DNA from: Apostichopus japonicus
Taxonomy: Eukaryota > Echinodermata > Holothuroidea > Aspidochirotida > Stichopodidae
Length of the DNA: 64,000 nucleotides
Assembly: GCF_037975245.1 (NCBI RefSeq)
Contig: NC_092568.1
Span: 25,974,501 to 26,038,500, forward strand
Direction of reading: 5' to 3'
A program made the translations under genes and the position numbers. Of this stretch, positions 37,001-51,400 are shown one piece after another. The notes beneath the pieces were generated by a model. That model was not told where the DNA came from. It worked only from the letters and a program-made list of their open reading frames with translations, and did no database searches. Each line of letters starts with the position of its first letter. Position 1 is the stretch's first letter.

Positions 37001-37768
37001 CCCCACCTCTTTCCCCATCCCATTCACCACCCTCTTCCCTCACCTCCCTCACCTCTTCCCTCACCACCCTCTTCCCCGAGGGAAATAAGTTACACAGTGA
37101 TGTATATATAGGTTGTGGTTTCGTGGGTAAACATGCGGAATTTATCAGAGAGTTTAATTCAAGGGCCGTGTGTGACATACATCCGGGGACTGAACGTTGT
37201 TTTCACGGGAGGTGACTATACCGGGCCATTGGTATGGTTATTTTAGCCAATACGGCGGGTTGTTTTGAAAAGAATATATATATATATATATATATATTAT
37301 GAACGTGATTGTGATTGCGAATAGGCCAAGAAAACCAATAACAACTCCTTGACCAAAATAAATGACAAAACGGACACAATTTGTTTTAGAACTAATGAAA
37401 TTTTTGCTCTCGTTAAGATTTATTGACTATTTACAGAAAATATACACATTTTATGTAGTACATTTAACTTTCTTCTTGTTTTTAATTAACTTTTCACGAT
37501 TTTACTTTAATCCAACATGATACCAATATCTTCATGATGACTGCTGGAGCCATTTCGCAGTATCTATAATTAAAATAATCGCAATACACTGACAAAGACA
37601 AAAAGAAACAAAAACAAAAACAAACTAGCTACACTTTTTTTTACAAATGCGTCGCAGTTACATAAATATTATAAAGTTGGCTTGCTTTTAGGAGTATAAC
37701 AGGCATATCCTGATATACTTCATCGCCATTGGATGACGTAATTGCAAAGTTTTTTTATTGATTTATGT

Positions 37769-37839
37769 CACCGACCGTTGACAGCAACCACCGTTAGTGC
37801 TAGTTGCACTTCACCGACCGTTGACAGCAACCACCGTTA
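37769..37839. repeat. 43-bp direct duplication
   Basis: CACCGACCGTTGACAGCAAC followed by CACCGTTA occurs twice, 43 bases apart. Confidence 0.9.
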
Positions 37840-40069
37840 TACTATATAGTTGCATATCACTACCACTTAGTATGTCCTTTAGTTAAACTTACAGTGGTTG
37901 CTTCGACGCCGAAAATTCAGTAAATTTGGCAATTGCGACAGAAATATTAACTTCAACAAAATTGAAATTGTGCTCTCAAAGCGTCGGTATACAATGCTCT
38001 GTAGCCTACAATTGCCAAAGTTTTTGGGATATGACGCAATATCACTGTATAAGTTCATGGAAGTATGACGTCATTCTGAAAGTTACTCCTGCAACGAACG
38101 AGCCAATTGCGTCAACATGCACTGTTTCTATTCCCAAATCTACATATTGTCGTAGCAACAATGTGACCTAGGCTACCACATGTAAGTCTATCGAAGTATA
38201 GCTCATGTCCTAGCCTATACTCAATTGGGGTAGGCTGATGGCCTATATCGATGTACAGAGATATTTGTTGCTGCAGTAGGCCCATGAGTCCGTGGGAGGC
38301 ATTACCCAATCAAATAAGAGTATTTAATGTGACGTATTTTCAGATAAACGGTGCGTGGTTATTTTATCACCCGTTCTCGCAAGTATATGAAAGCTATACT
38401 TGCAAAGTGAATAATACTCAAAAGATTCCAGTATTTTGCAGCATATCCATATCCAGAAATAAAATCAAAACTGAAGCAACGACTTGATGCATGGAAAACT
38501 TGAATCATTAAGTAATGATCATTAAAAACCAATTATCTTTGGATCGGTTTCGGTTTTATGCATTTCTCTTAGTCTAATCCTGACTTAATGGTTATAATAA
38601 ACTTGGGCATAACGGTGTTGAATATTATTATGAATTGGACTATTAAACGTCTATTCACGTATAATTTCATGCAGACTTTATAAAGACTATACTCTTTTCA
38701 ACCCACTGGAATTGAAAACAAGAAATTTCTTTCACCTTTTGATTTCACTTTGTATTTCTGCTGATAACTTAATTGCAGTGTACAACACGAACCTATAATC
38801 AAGTATCGTATCGCTGATAGGCTTTAACTGTCACGACACACTTCTTCAATCTGGTTTACACAGCAATGTTATAGCCTAACTTGACCTAAGGCTAGTTTTT
38901 TCTTACACATCGTATCTGTATACGGTATCGCGCGTGCCCAGAAACTATATAGCTGACGGAACATGGAAGTGATGTAGTTATTATTAATAATTGATTTCTG
39001 GTAGTAAAACAAAGAAGTAACTTGACTGGGAAGTTAATGAATAGACTTTTATGAAGGACAAAGGTACGATAAGGCCTGAGTGTAGCTATTCAGAGAAACT
39101 ACATGGATAGAGCTTCACTCTTCCGAGTCCAGACAAGTATTTAAATGTTTAAGGTTTCAAGCACACTTAGCACCTAACCAATCTACGACGAGTGCTAATT
39201 CGTCCTTATGAACAGTTCCAAGTTGGCCTTAGTCAAGTATATCAATTTGTATTTACCCCCTCTATCATCATGGCCTTAACAGCTTTTTAACGTCATACAG
39301 AGCATTCCACCATAATGCTCTATTTCCTAGGATAGGTGCCAAAAGCAACGGAAGGTTGTGTATATACCTTCAAATAGGACTTGGTTCTTTGTGGTTGGAT
39401 GTTGATGCTTTTGAATGAAAGTATGTGAAATTGGGGCAACTGAGACCATTTTAGAACTCTATTTCAGGGCCTTCAAAAGAGCAGTAAAGAAAATTTGTTG
39501 ACCGATGAGTTAAGACGACAAATAACAAAAACTTTGGACACTCGTTGCTAACGGTCTACATTGTAGATACGGAAGTTTGAAGGTGCCATGAATGGTAATC
39601 GTGTCAGTTACCAGTGAGGCGGTAGCTTTATACCTAATCAAAACGGCTGGCTTAGATACCAAGTCAGTTTGACCATTTCGTGTGTAAGTGGGAAAAGTCT
39701 ATGTAGTATGCTCCCTTAACAAATATAGGTATGGGATACTTCGTCTATAGCAGTAAAGAGAGACAATCATTGTCCCTTCTCTTATCTATGTAATGTTGAG
39801 AACACTCACATCCAAAACAACCGGGCTTTGATTGTCCTGTAATATATGCATAGAAACTGTTGTCATATGTATGTACACTTTAAATACCAATCATTGTATA
39901 AAACTTCTACAAACTTATATATAGCCTACACATTTTCATCATGTATCATCGAATGCTAAGCCAAAATATAGGCCCATACCAGACAAATGTTTTGTCAGCC
40001 AGATATATATAGAAGACCATCCCTTAGCCTGCGTTGCTATTTTACAATCATACTTTTTTAAGAAAAGTC

Positions 40070-40170
40070 ACCCACGAAAGAACCTGGGCACGAAAACCAA
40101 ACAACCGAACCAACTGACAACCCCAGTCCCCTTGCATCGAGACTGTGACTGTGTGATCATCGTCGGATGT
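40070..40170. repeat. Dispersed repeat, pair with 58455-58565
   Basis: Shares, in the same order, AGTCACC, ACGAAA, CAAGTCCCCTT-like and ACTGT-TGATCAT blocks with 58455-58565. Confidence 0.5.
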
Positions 40171-40910
40171 GCATCACCATTCCCCTCGAAAGGGAACAGA
40201 TACTACCCATGATCTTACCCAAAAGGCCGAGAAGCAATTTCATTAAATATACTATGTACTAATTCTGAGATATCGAAGTAAATGATCGTCCGTTCAGCAG
40301 GCCACGTATGTCCTATGCAATACTTTTAACATATGTTTGGGCGGAAATAGTCGTCCAATCTGATCTTCCTGGATGTTCCTGTTTGTTAAATAGAATTCTG
40401 CCGGCTGCAGAAGAATCGACCTGCAGCTTACTCTTACAATTATTTCAGTTTGACTGATTCGGTTTGAAAATTAATATTAAATATATGTGTTAATATAAAG
40501 TATGACTATTCATACAGATGCGAGCGTCATCATTATTTGCTAAAATATACAACAACTATTTTCTCAAGTTTTCATTGTCAGTGTTAGCCAGGGCTTCCCA
40601 TAGGTTAAATGTTGAACTGAACTCCATCGCAATTGAAATTCAAAAGTATGCGTAATAAACTTCCATGATGGCCGACATAATGTTGACAGTTTTTGTTTAT
40701 ATACCCATGTCCTGAAACATATTTTGTTTGTAACACAGACTTTGGAAACAAATGGCAATGCTCGGATGACTGGCAATCATACCCCACATTAAATGCGGTT
40801 TAGATATCATTTCTCTTTGGCCAGAAGTTGGATGCTTCTTGCTATAAAGTTCCATACAGAAGTTCTGCTGTTTACGTATCTTCAAACGTGTTAAACGTTG
40901 TTGTACAGGA

Positions 40911-41137
40911 TCATACTTCGGTAGCATCAACGGAAGAGCTAGCTGCCTTCTGTACTATTGAAGGGTTTTGTTTTGACAGCTCTTTATGGAATTGTTTGAC
41001 CATTCTGGCGAGAATCTTAAAGGCCTCCGTAAGGCCGTCCCCTTCGTGTGCCTGCGTCTCCTGAACGTGCCATGGATGTTGCGGGGAAAGACGCTTTAAT
41101 TCCAATATCTCAGAGATTTCATCTGACTTCATTGCAC
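40911..41137 (-). CDS. ARF-like GTPase last coding exon
   Basis: Acceptor ctcataaag, phase 1. Encodes [16 protein letters not shown], then [14 protein letters not shown] and a final helix, followed by a polar tail ending VDATEV and a stop at 40911-40913. Confidence 0.88.
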
Positions 41138-44100
41138 CTTTATGAGAAAGAAAATATCTTCATTAGACAAAATGGCGGTAATGAAGTATTAATATAGTCT
41201 AAAGGGCATAATGGGTATAATACGAAAGGCATGGCATACAGGGGATGGGAAGGGGTGGAGGTGCTAAACTACGCTCAAACTCATAACCAGATCTCCAAGA
41301 GACCACAGTGTGTAAGGGTGTATAAGCTTACCGTATATACTGAAAGTCAGCAGTGACACAGTAATTCTACATCTCACATGTCCCTTCAGAACTACCGTAA
41401 GAAGGTTCCGGTTTCATCGATCCTATGTATACTGTGTGCTACGTCTATTTCTGCATGAATTTGATATTAAAGTACCGTAACTTGATGGATAATGATTCCT
41501 TTGTGTATCCGCTTCCCTCATTAACAAAATGGGTTTGTTAACGGTCCCTTTATAGACCGGGGTATCTTATTTGTACAGCTGTTACAATGTCCGGTAAATT
41601 GATAATGAACTTATAACACAAGCTCTTCTTCTGAGTTTTGGACGCTCTTTTATCTTCAAATGCAGCAGGAAAACGATTTCCCTGCTCTTAAGTATAGACA
41701 TTGTCAATTCGGTCTATCCCTACAGGTCAATGCCAGAGATGCTGCGGGTATTTACAGTTGGAGAGAGTACTCCCCTAAAGAACAGCGCCATATTCTTAGC
41801 GTCAAAAGAGTAGGAATTCTTAGAAGAGAAAGTTCGGTATATGTCATATGTTGCCATGGTTACTGTAACTCCATGCTCAACCTCAAACTCATGATAAATA
41901 GTTGAAGATGTTCCTCAAACTGGATATGATCTCAAATTCTCAGTCATGCATGCTGCTTCTATTTGCTAAAACAAATGTTCAAAATTAGGCTACCTCTCTC
42001 TATCTCTCTTGTAGAGTTTTCTACCCTCCTAATTATTACAGGACATGCTCAAGTTATAGATAATTCAATGTCTCAGTGAGCTAACTTATTTTCGTGGGTT
42101 GTATATACAATAGACACATTTTTAAACATGCTGAAATGTAGGGACAAACAGACAGACGGAAACACAGACATGATGACCTAGCTGTTACATCGAAACCAAT
42201 AAAAGACAATAATCTTACTCACCAGGAAGATCTTGTTTGTTCGCGAGTATAACCACTGGTATCCCAGGGGTCATGTACTGATTTTGTAACGCTCGGAATA
42301 GTTCATCCCTTGCTTCCCATAATCTGTTTCTGTCGGAACTGTCGACCACAAATATTAAACCTGTAATAAAATAGACATGCATTTTAATGTTTTTTATACA
42401 ACACACTGGTTAAAATAACAAGTCTATTAAGTTTACAAATTAAAAATGAAACCCGTAAATTGTCGTACATCGGTATGTAAATTTCAACCGATGACAAGAA
42501 TCACTCGAAGAATCAAATGCAACCCAGGAGTGTATCCAAGATCCATGAAGCCGAAGCCGGGTCTGAGGTCTGAGGTCCCCCCCCCCCCCCCCCAGTTTTT
42601 AGACTATCAAATTGGTGCATTGTGAGGCATATTTGAATTGGGTCTTTGAGCACATGTAGGTTGTGCAAATAACTATGTTGGGATTTATGTATGAGTTTAA
42701 GTAAGAAGGTGTAGGGGGAAAGTTTATAGACACACAGTCACACACCCTTTGATCCGCGCCGGCAAGCATGACAGTATATCAAATACAGTGAACATATATA
42801 TCCTGCGATCTGCATATCACAAACAAATATAACCAAATTTGTAGACATTATACAGAGTATGTTGCTATACTGTTATAGTTTGTCGAGTCATGAAGTAGTA
42901 TAACGTATATTAGATTGTCTCACAAAATAGGACCTCTGCATTCAATGATATTAAGTTGTTGTTGTTGTTTTTTTTTATAATGAGAGCTTACAATCAATAC
43001 AACATAACTACCACCAAATTGTTGGTAAGTGCAAATCAAACCCTGAATCCTGCTATAACATACATGAGACAAATCTCAAATGTCATCTTGCTACGTTAAT
43101 CAACGATAAATATACATTGAACAAAAAGGCAATGCTCGTTTGCGACATAGCCAACATTTCATGTCATTCTATGGCCTGCAATATTTTGGAGATGGGAGGA
43201 TTTGCCTGCCGACGTATACCGGCTCGGGACCGATGCCCCCTTGGGTCCCTTTGGTCACGAAAAGTGCCAGTTTCGTCCGAGGTGACAAATGCGCCGCTTG
43301 TTTTAATCCACCCACCACCCCCGCCTCCCCCCCCCCTTGCAAGGACGCCGGTTGGGTGACTGTCGGTAGCAATTTATACCCTAGTCCAGTGGTTGTTTGT
43401 GATGTATTTGTGACAGGATGAGAAAAGGATTCCTCTTCTTTTTCGTTTATACTATATTCAGTGAAAGTAAGACATGCCGTAAATTTCATCACAGTGCAGT
43501 AATAAGTCCTAATAGGCCTAACTAATAAATCACTTTAGAAATAAAGTACTTAGATAATACAACTGCAATAGCCTATCTATAAAAGAATGAAGTCACATTT
43601 ATATGTTCGAATGAATAAAGAAAAACATGGGAATAAATCATGTTTGATGTGATTTATTGACTTATTCTCATTGTTTTAATCCTGCATATGAATAAATTTT
43701 TAAAATCGGCTTCGTTATTAATGTATGCGTGCTGTTTATATTGGTATATTCGATATCGTGTCAATGTAGATCTTTCATTATCACCCTGTCCATCTCTCTG
43801 ACTGTATAACTATAAATTTCATTCTGTCCGTATGTGTGTTCGTTAAAAAACAATTGTAATATACGTATTATATGTATATTGGAAGAAACTGAAACCAACT
43901 CCTGTTTAATGCTAACGTCTACGGAAATTATGAATTGAATCTGAATCTGTCAGCAGCGACATGAATTCTGAGAACTCTTGGCCTCCACTTGTCATGTAAT
44001 TATATTATGACAGTCCACGAGAGAGTGAAAATAACGATTGAATACCGTTTACTTTCCCTTCTCCTTTATTCATAAATTCTCGGGTTCCAATTTAGTCATT

Positions 44101-45357
44101 CTTCTTTATCAAAGACATACAAGGAACTACAAAACGATTTAGCTATATATACTGATATGACTCTAAAAAAACACGTTCGTGTGTTGTTATATTGTCAGAA
44201 TGTCAATTGAAAATGTGTGGAACAATATATCCTTAAACTAAACAAACGAAAATGAAACGATACGACAGGGAAAGTTCACACGGAATTTAAACTTACTGAC
44301 GGCTCGTCGCCCCTATATATAGGCATATATCAGCAGCATTACAGCATGCGTAAATTTTTACCAAAGATTGTGAAAGCAAAGGTACGCAATTAACATGTCA
44401 TAAGGTAATTAATTACGAGCGAGACAGGTTTGGGAACTTTTTGTTGCTGGTTACATCAAGCCAATAATGCTTACACTTTTGTATTAGGCCTTATGTAAAC
44501 ATGTTAGTGTTTTATGCTTCATCAGTCAGGCTATAATGTGCACAGTAAACTTGGTTTATTCACTTGGAATTCCCAGGGACCCTCCACCCCTATACCAATA
44601 AGTTAAAATAGTGCACACGTACGCATGGTAGTCTACCGGGCCAGAATAAACAGACTATATGTGCAGTGTTGTCTGTAACCATCCTGCTCGTTAACGAAGC
44701 GACAGTGAGACTACGGAAAACCGTCCTCTCCGAAACCGCTCTGCCCCTTACTTGAGCCTCTGTGAAATACTACATACAGCCCAGGGACACATCCTCTCTT
44801 CGAAACTATCCCCAAGCCCCCCCCCCCCCCCCCCAAAGTAATTCCACGGGAATACGTAATGGTCATGCAATCAATTAATTGAAAGCCGACTAAAATAGGG
44901 CTATAAAGGAAACATTACTGTACTTCCATATACTAATCAGACATCGGCCTATGCCGAAGTTATACGACAGAGACTTTACTGTCATCAGTTGATCAACTCG
45001 ATGACGATGACTCGGCTCCAGTCACCAAATACATTCGGAAGGTCAAAGGCAACCCAAGAGAGTTTTTAAACCATTTCCATATTGTTACTCATTGTTCAAC
45101 TGCAAACGACCCGGTAGGAAGTCTGCCAACAACAACATAAAGACTTTTGTTTTAACGACATAAAAATAAAACCAGTTCAGTCTTATAAGAATGAAACGAT
45201 TCTCATGTGGCCAATGAGCAGACGCCACGAATCCTAATCATTTATGGTCACTGTTTGTAGCATAATTTCACATCTTTCTACCATATAAGATCTACATGGC
45301 ATATATACGTTAGCTTTCTATACTTTGTCACAAAGACCAGGTGTTAAACTACAATGG

Positions 45358-45413
<56 letters not shown>

Positions 45414-48400
45414 TACTCATTGTAATCATTGTTATCTTTTAAATTCCTGATGGCGAAAGAGGGGAGGGGGGTGGGCGATAGGATAGAAGTCCCAGACCAT
45501 ACATTTATACACATGTACACACATGTAAGGGTATTCTCTTTGCTTATGCTGTATTGTAGAATACGAACAACTCTGTAAACCGCGTTTGCCCTAACAACCC
45601 ACTGCTTTAAGTTTCGATTTTAAATTTAAAGTTCTATTTGTTGGAGGCAGTATGCATTTCTGTCTGGTAACCAATAATTACATGACACTGCATGGAATAA
45701 GTTGCAGGCACATGACCGTTTGTTCTTCACCATTATCGGCACATGCGTAGCATTCCTGCTTTCTTTGCCTGACATGACAGAGAGAACCACTTTATAGTGT
45801 AGTCTATTTGAAATAAACAGTCAATATCTATATAGGGAGACTTATTGGATGTCATAGAATCATACACCAGTGTAATACTGATATGCACACACCAAAGAGT
45901 ATGCATGGCTCAGGCGAGATTAACACGATCATGAGCAGAGAACGTGCATAATTATCCGCACACTCGACCGTATTCAGCAAATTGTAGGTCACGCTCTTTG
46001 GTGCAGTCATAACTAAACAGGTGACCTCACCAAGGTCAAGTTCGCTGGTGCATAAACTGTGGAGGCGTGAAGCTCAAATATTTTACTATCGATGACGGAG
46101 GAGGCACGTGCAACGATGTAACTATCAGAAATCGTAAATTATCTACCGTCATGAATACCGTGCAGACCGCAAAATAAAACGGCTATCACGGCAATTTGAA
46201 GCTAGCGCGCACTTTCCTACATGCCTTTGATTGAAACGTACACGAACACGTAACTGCATTTTCACGGTTTCACACAGTACACCGTCAGACCAGGGAATTC
46301 CATAACAACTCCCTGGTCAGACCAGGTAGAGTCGTTACAACAACTATCTGGTCAGACCACTGTTTAAGCGGAACCAAGACAGACATACTTTGTGGACATT
46401 AATATGTAAACTGGGGAGGGGGAGGAAAAGGGGTCTGTACATCGGATCAGTTCTGCAATCTGCATTCACCGGAATATCTGTAACATAATAGTGAAAATTG
46501 AAACTTCACCCTTCACCTTTCTGACTCCTCTCCCCAGACTCCCCCTCTACATTAAACAACATGGAGCGTACCAGATATTTGTTTATACCTCCACCCACAC
46601 CCGTGACCTACTACTTGCCAAACATGGTAATGTATAGGTTACAGGAATAGTGCGTATATACCAAAATCGAAAGCCAACACAAACAAAAGGGTTAAAACAT
46701 CACGCCGTTTCGGATTACGGGATGACGTATATTGAGCTATAAGTAGTAAGTTAACAGGAACATAATGGCAAATCCTTCGTTGAAAAAACCGCTAACCTCT
46801 GACCTTTTATGGATCACTTCACATGACTGAACTTCATCCTCTTGCTCGTATTATTTTTTTGGAAGCTTATTTGTAAAGCTAAGCTGCTTATTAGATTGAA
46901 ACAAGATATGGTGTTTGCCAATATAGCAATACCCTATACCGTACGGGGAATACGTTATATACAAGAATGATAAATAATGATCATATAACAAAGAGGAAAA
47001 TTTTCTCGTTTCCTCAGAGAGTAGATCACGTGGTTTTTAAAACCGTTCACGTCTCGATTCAACCGAGTACGTCATAAATGCGATTTGGCAGAAACCATCC
47101 TATTGCCATGAAGTTGAATTGCTCCAGAATTTATCTAAAAGGTTTTTGATATTTCAGTTGGTGGGGTGTAGTAGACGGGATAGCGTTTCCACTATATACA
47201 GCTGGACGAAGGGGTAGCGGTAAATGGGGAGTTACCCCCCCCCCCCACACCGAATGTAAATTAAAGTATGGTATTAGTCACTTGTAATATGAAACAATAT
47301 TTGCAACCACTAGGTATAGTCCCTCTTGCCTACCTCAGAATACTGTTGTTAAACTTTTTAAATACAGCTTTTTAAAAGAGAGTCTATTGAACCAAAGAAA
47401 CAGCAAGGTCCCTCTGGATGGAGTACAGGTTGGGATGAGGATAAATTCGGGAGAGATGAAAGACCCAGGAGATGTCCAGGGTTCTTTTGCAGCGGAGGCG
47501 GGTGGAGGATGGGGCGATGATAACGAAAACTGGGGATCCATTGAGGAACCAACTCTCATTACTACTATACTAAAAATGAAAAAAAATCTCTGAAAGTGCA
47601 AAAAGAAAATTTTAGCTCTCAAGACAAATTATCTATTTCGCTACCATCATGACAGATTGATAATCTTGGTGATGTCACTAGGTTTTATCTCCCCCCCCCC
47701 ACCCTTTCAACCCGCCTCCTACGTGTCTCCCCTCCCAAAAAGAATATTTGCAATTGACAAATATTTCTATAAACTAAGATACTCAGATATCTATTGCAAT
47801 ATAGTCAAAAAACAACAAATATTGTTCAGTGTTCTAAGGCATTGTCTTACTGTCACATTCCAGAGTAGGTCACTGATTTTCTAAAATGCTTAGTCTAGCA
47901 ATCACGACTCCCTCAACAATTATTTACACTTACCAAATAGACTTCTACGGTCATTGTTCTATTTCTATATAGGCTATATGCGGTCAACAAGCAAATACTT
48001 TTTTGTTTTTTGTTTTTTGGGGGAATGGCATTGCTGTTTTAAATTCACTTAGAAAACAGAGGCAATTTGGCCCAATTTTCCACGTCCAAGAGTGAAATCT
48101 TCTGAGTTCTCATATTGTATAATATTATAGTGTCATTGAAGTCTGACAACAACTAACGAAATATGAACTGAGTGCACGGGTTTCATCTCATAGAAGTATA
48201 TATAGTATAGTCTTGTATATAAGTTTGCATTATTTATATTTTGATCGCCTTTTTACATTTTGTATATAACGGCAGTGCGATGTGGATGTCATATGACTTA
48301 ACTTGAATTTATCATTAATATGCGATAAATTTGACTTGAAATCGAAGTACCAGATGAAGGTATGATTAATGGGCTATTACACCTGAATAGCTGCGTCTGT

Positions 48401-51400
48401 GCAAAAGTCAATAAAGCTTCTTCCTTGAACAGGTGAACTGCGAAATAGACATAACAGTCATGTAATGAAAGCAGTATTTTAGGGTTTATTTTTGGAAAAC
48501 AATCTTCGATGCAAAAAAAATTGTTTCCTCAAGCATTACAAAAAAAATTGTCAGAGGGTAAGTTTATTGTTGCTATGGTTTATTATGTATGCATTACTGG
48601 TGGGTAAGGCGCTGTTTCGTCATGAGGAAATATACGCAACTTATCCGACACATTGGACACTCTTTTAAGTATAGCCCAGAGATGCCGAGTTAGTTACACA
48701 TGACATTCGCAAATGACATAAGAGCGAGCAGTGGCGTAGGAAGGTACTTTTGAGTGGGGGGGGGCTGAAGACTGATGGCCGGCCTGGGGGAGGGGTCTAA
48801 GGGGAGGGGGTGTCCCCTCCCCTTTGGATTTTTTTGCATTTCCAGGTAGCCTCAGATGCAATTTGGTGCAATATAGCACACTTCAACACCCACTCCATTT
48901 TGTAAACTTAATTTTGTATTTTCACCAGGCCTTAGATGCAATTTGGTGCTCCAAATGAGATTTTTTTTCTCATTTGGAAATGAAAAAGGGGTTTTCTGAC
49001 TTGCGAAGCGGGGGGGCGGAATGATACTTCCGCCCCTCCACATTTTTCACTGGGGGGCTGGCGCCCCCAGCCCCCCCCCCCGGTTCCTACGCCCTTGAGA
49101 GCGAGGGTTAATATTTTAGCAATCGTAAGTTACTAAGAATATCACAATGAATTCATAGGAAAGTATAGGCTTCTCTCGAAAATTTGGTTCGCACTTAATT
49201 TATATTCGCAATCCTCTCGTTCCCCCTCATAAGCCGTTCGAGAAAATGTCAATTAGTTTTCTTGGCGCCTTTTTGTTTTTGTTAACTACATACGGTACTT
49301 AAGCATAGGTTTATGTATACCGTACCACAGTAAGAGCAGGGAGTTGTTATGGTAACAACTCCCTGGTTAGAGTATATATAGTGTACGTCCGCCTGAAAGG
49401 TTAACACATTGTCGGAAAATAGTCCTAAAGTGACCTACTGTAATGATTTTTTGGGGCATTTTTTGAGACATTATTCTTTTTGATGCTTGGATGTTGAAGA
49501 GGATAAAATAATCTATACTGATGGTTAAAAATATGTGGAGGATTAAAAGTGATTTAAGGCATTTTAGGAAATCCTGGGTGAAACAAGCATAGTCCACAGC
49601 CAGACTGCTGGCAGATGGGTTGTGGAGCTCTATTTTATAACCTTGGAGCTCTTCTAGCTCATAATCTAAACGGCCTGGTGGCAAAAGTTGAATGTGCTGT
49701 TATAGCCGAAGCCATCAGCTATCATATGGTGGGTAGGACATGTCAATTGAAAACTTCTATCTATGCTCTAGCGGCCTTGGAAAGTTAGTTTTAGTGTGAA
49801 AGTCAAAATGGAGTAACTAATTGTGGTACGACACCTATAGGCCTATACGGATTAATTATTCAAAGCGACTGGACTACCTATTCTACCACACATATACCAC
49901 TACACCAGCTCCTCAGAAGAAATTCAAAAGGAAACCATATAGAGTTTTCAATGCGTCATCCTAATGTACATCCCATATTACTTACGACGCTACAGATGTA
50001 TATGTATTACGTTGTATTATATTGATATTTCATTGTGTGGTAAACAGTACTATATATATAGAACTTGACTATATTGTTCATCGTTTTGTATCAGAAACTA
50101 CATTGCAATGAATTCAAAACTTGCTTTCACTTGTTGATGTAACGGTAATCCAAATAAAACCATTTCCACCCAGGAAATATTAAGCTATGTCAGGTCATTT
50201 CAATTGTCACCCAAAACAGAGCAATACAATGTCAGCCTTGTATATTGTTAACTCCGCGGACATTACACATTGCAGAATAAGACTTTATTACTTGAACTAA
50301 ATTAATATATCCTTATAACCGTATTACATAATAAAACATGAAGTATTAAATTGATTTATGTCATATCTGATCTATAGGTATAGTGATGGCTTAGTGCTTG
50401 TGGTCAGTTGTTCTATAGCTACCGTGCATGGATGTACATTTGAATTAGGTAAAGACGATGCTATCCATTATAACTGGTGTCCCAATTACGTGCTAGCCTT
50501 TGTGGTCAGCTTCATACGACCAGTAATTGACATGTACCCATTTTTTTTTTCAACACGACGCCTAACTGGTTAACTTATTTAATTATAACCTAAATAAACC
50601 TCAGAATGCACCATTTTCCGTTTCGATTATTTTTGGGTGGGGCAGGGAGAGGCCCCCAGACCCCTCCCCTACATTGGAGTCGGCTTCAGCTACCTCACGA
50701 CCACAACCCTTACTTTGTTAGATGGCTTGTATTTCGCCCCACTGTCTCCGTTCCTAAAATAGACTTGTCTGTGACTTTGCAGAGACTTGTTTGAAATCGT
50801 TCTCAGAAGATTACTTTTCAAAAGCATTTTCGTGATTTTTTTTGGTTTAGTTCAGCGCTGTAATTTTTTAGCTTCTTGTCTGGGATTTACTCTTCAGCAC
50901 AGTCTCATTTCATGTCGCAGACGTTCTCTCTGCATGACGTCACGATCATACCACAGGTTACAAATTATACTATATAGGCCTCCGGTGGGTAGGTCATGAC
51001 CTTCCCACGGTATCAAGATTGTTATTGTATTTACCATAAATGTCAAAGGTCAATGACACACCCAGAAATGTATAAGAGACACCCCTACAGAGTTTTACGA
51101 TGTGGGTCATGACAATCTGACGTAAAGAGTATTACGGAAATTGGCATAAAGTTTTGAAAATGCCAAACTTTGTCAAAGTCATGACTTACTCATCGCAATA
51201 AATTTAGATACCAACTAAAGTCTCGCAATAGTGAGGTAACCAGCTCAACAAGTGAAACCTTCAGCTAAAGAATATAAAACACTTGCAGTATACACACAGC
51301 AGGTATAGGTTAGGCTGTAGAAATGATAATAACGTACAACTCGCATTAACGTATACCAACCACAATAGAATATCAACAAAACGAACTTCTGTTTTCATGT

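Larger units (their letters stand above)
31672..40910. other. Intergenic region between convergent genes, with probable 3' untranslated sequence
   Basis: No open frame looks like a conserved protein. The first AATAAA after the stop is at 34083-34088, and another lies near 34935. Contains a SINE (32969-33209), AT runs at 32466-32489 and 37276-37297, TGTCTCATGATG repeats near 36848-36920, and a pyrimidine-rich stretch 36997-37080. Confidence 0.6.

Noticed and set aside
37926-38171. 81-codon ORF with several Cys
   Set aside because: No family resemblance and no splice sites or neighbours to support it.
42532-42600. Possible hAT end near a 16-base C run
   Set aside because: No inverted partner and no 8-bp duplication found.
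43117-43492. GC-rich overlapping ORFs on both strands
   Set aside because: No recognisable motif, no splice context matching either gene, and the composition is driven by a poly-C run.
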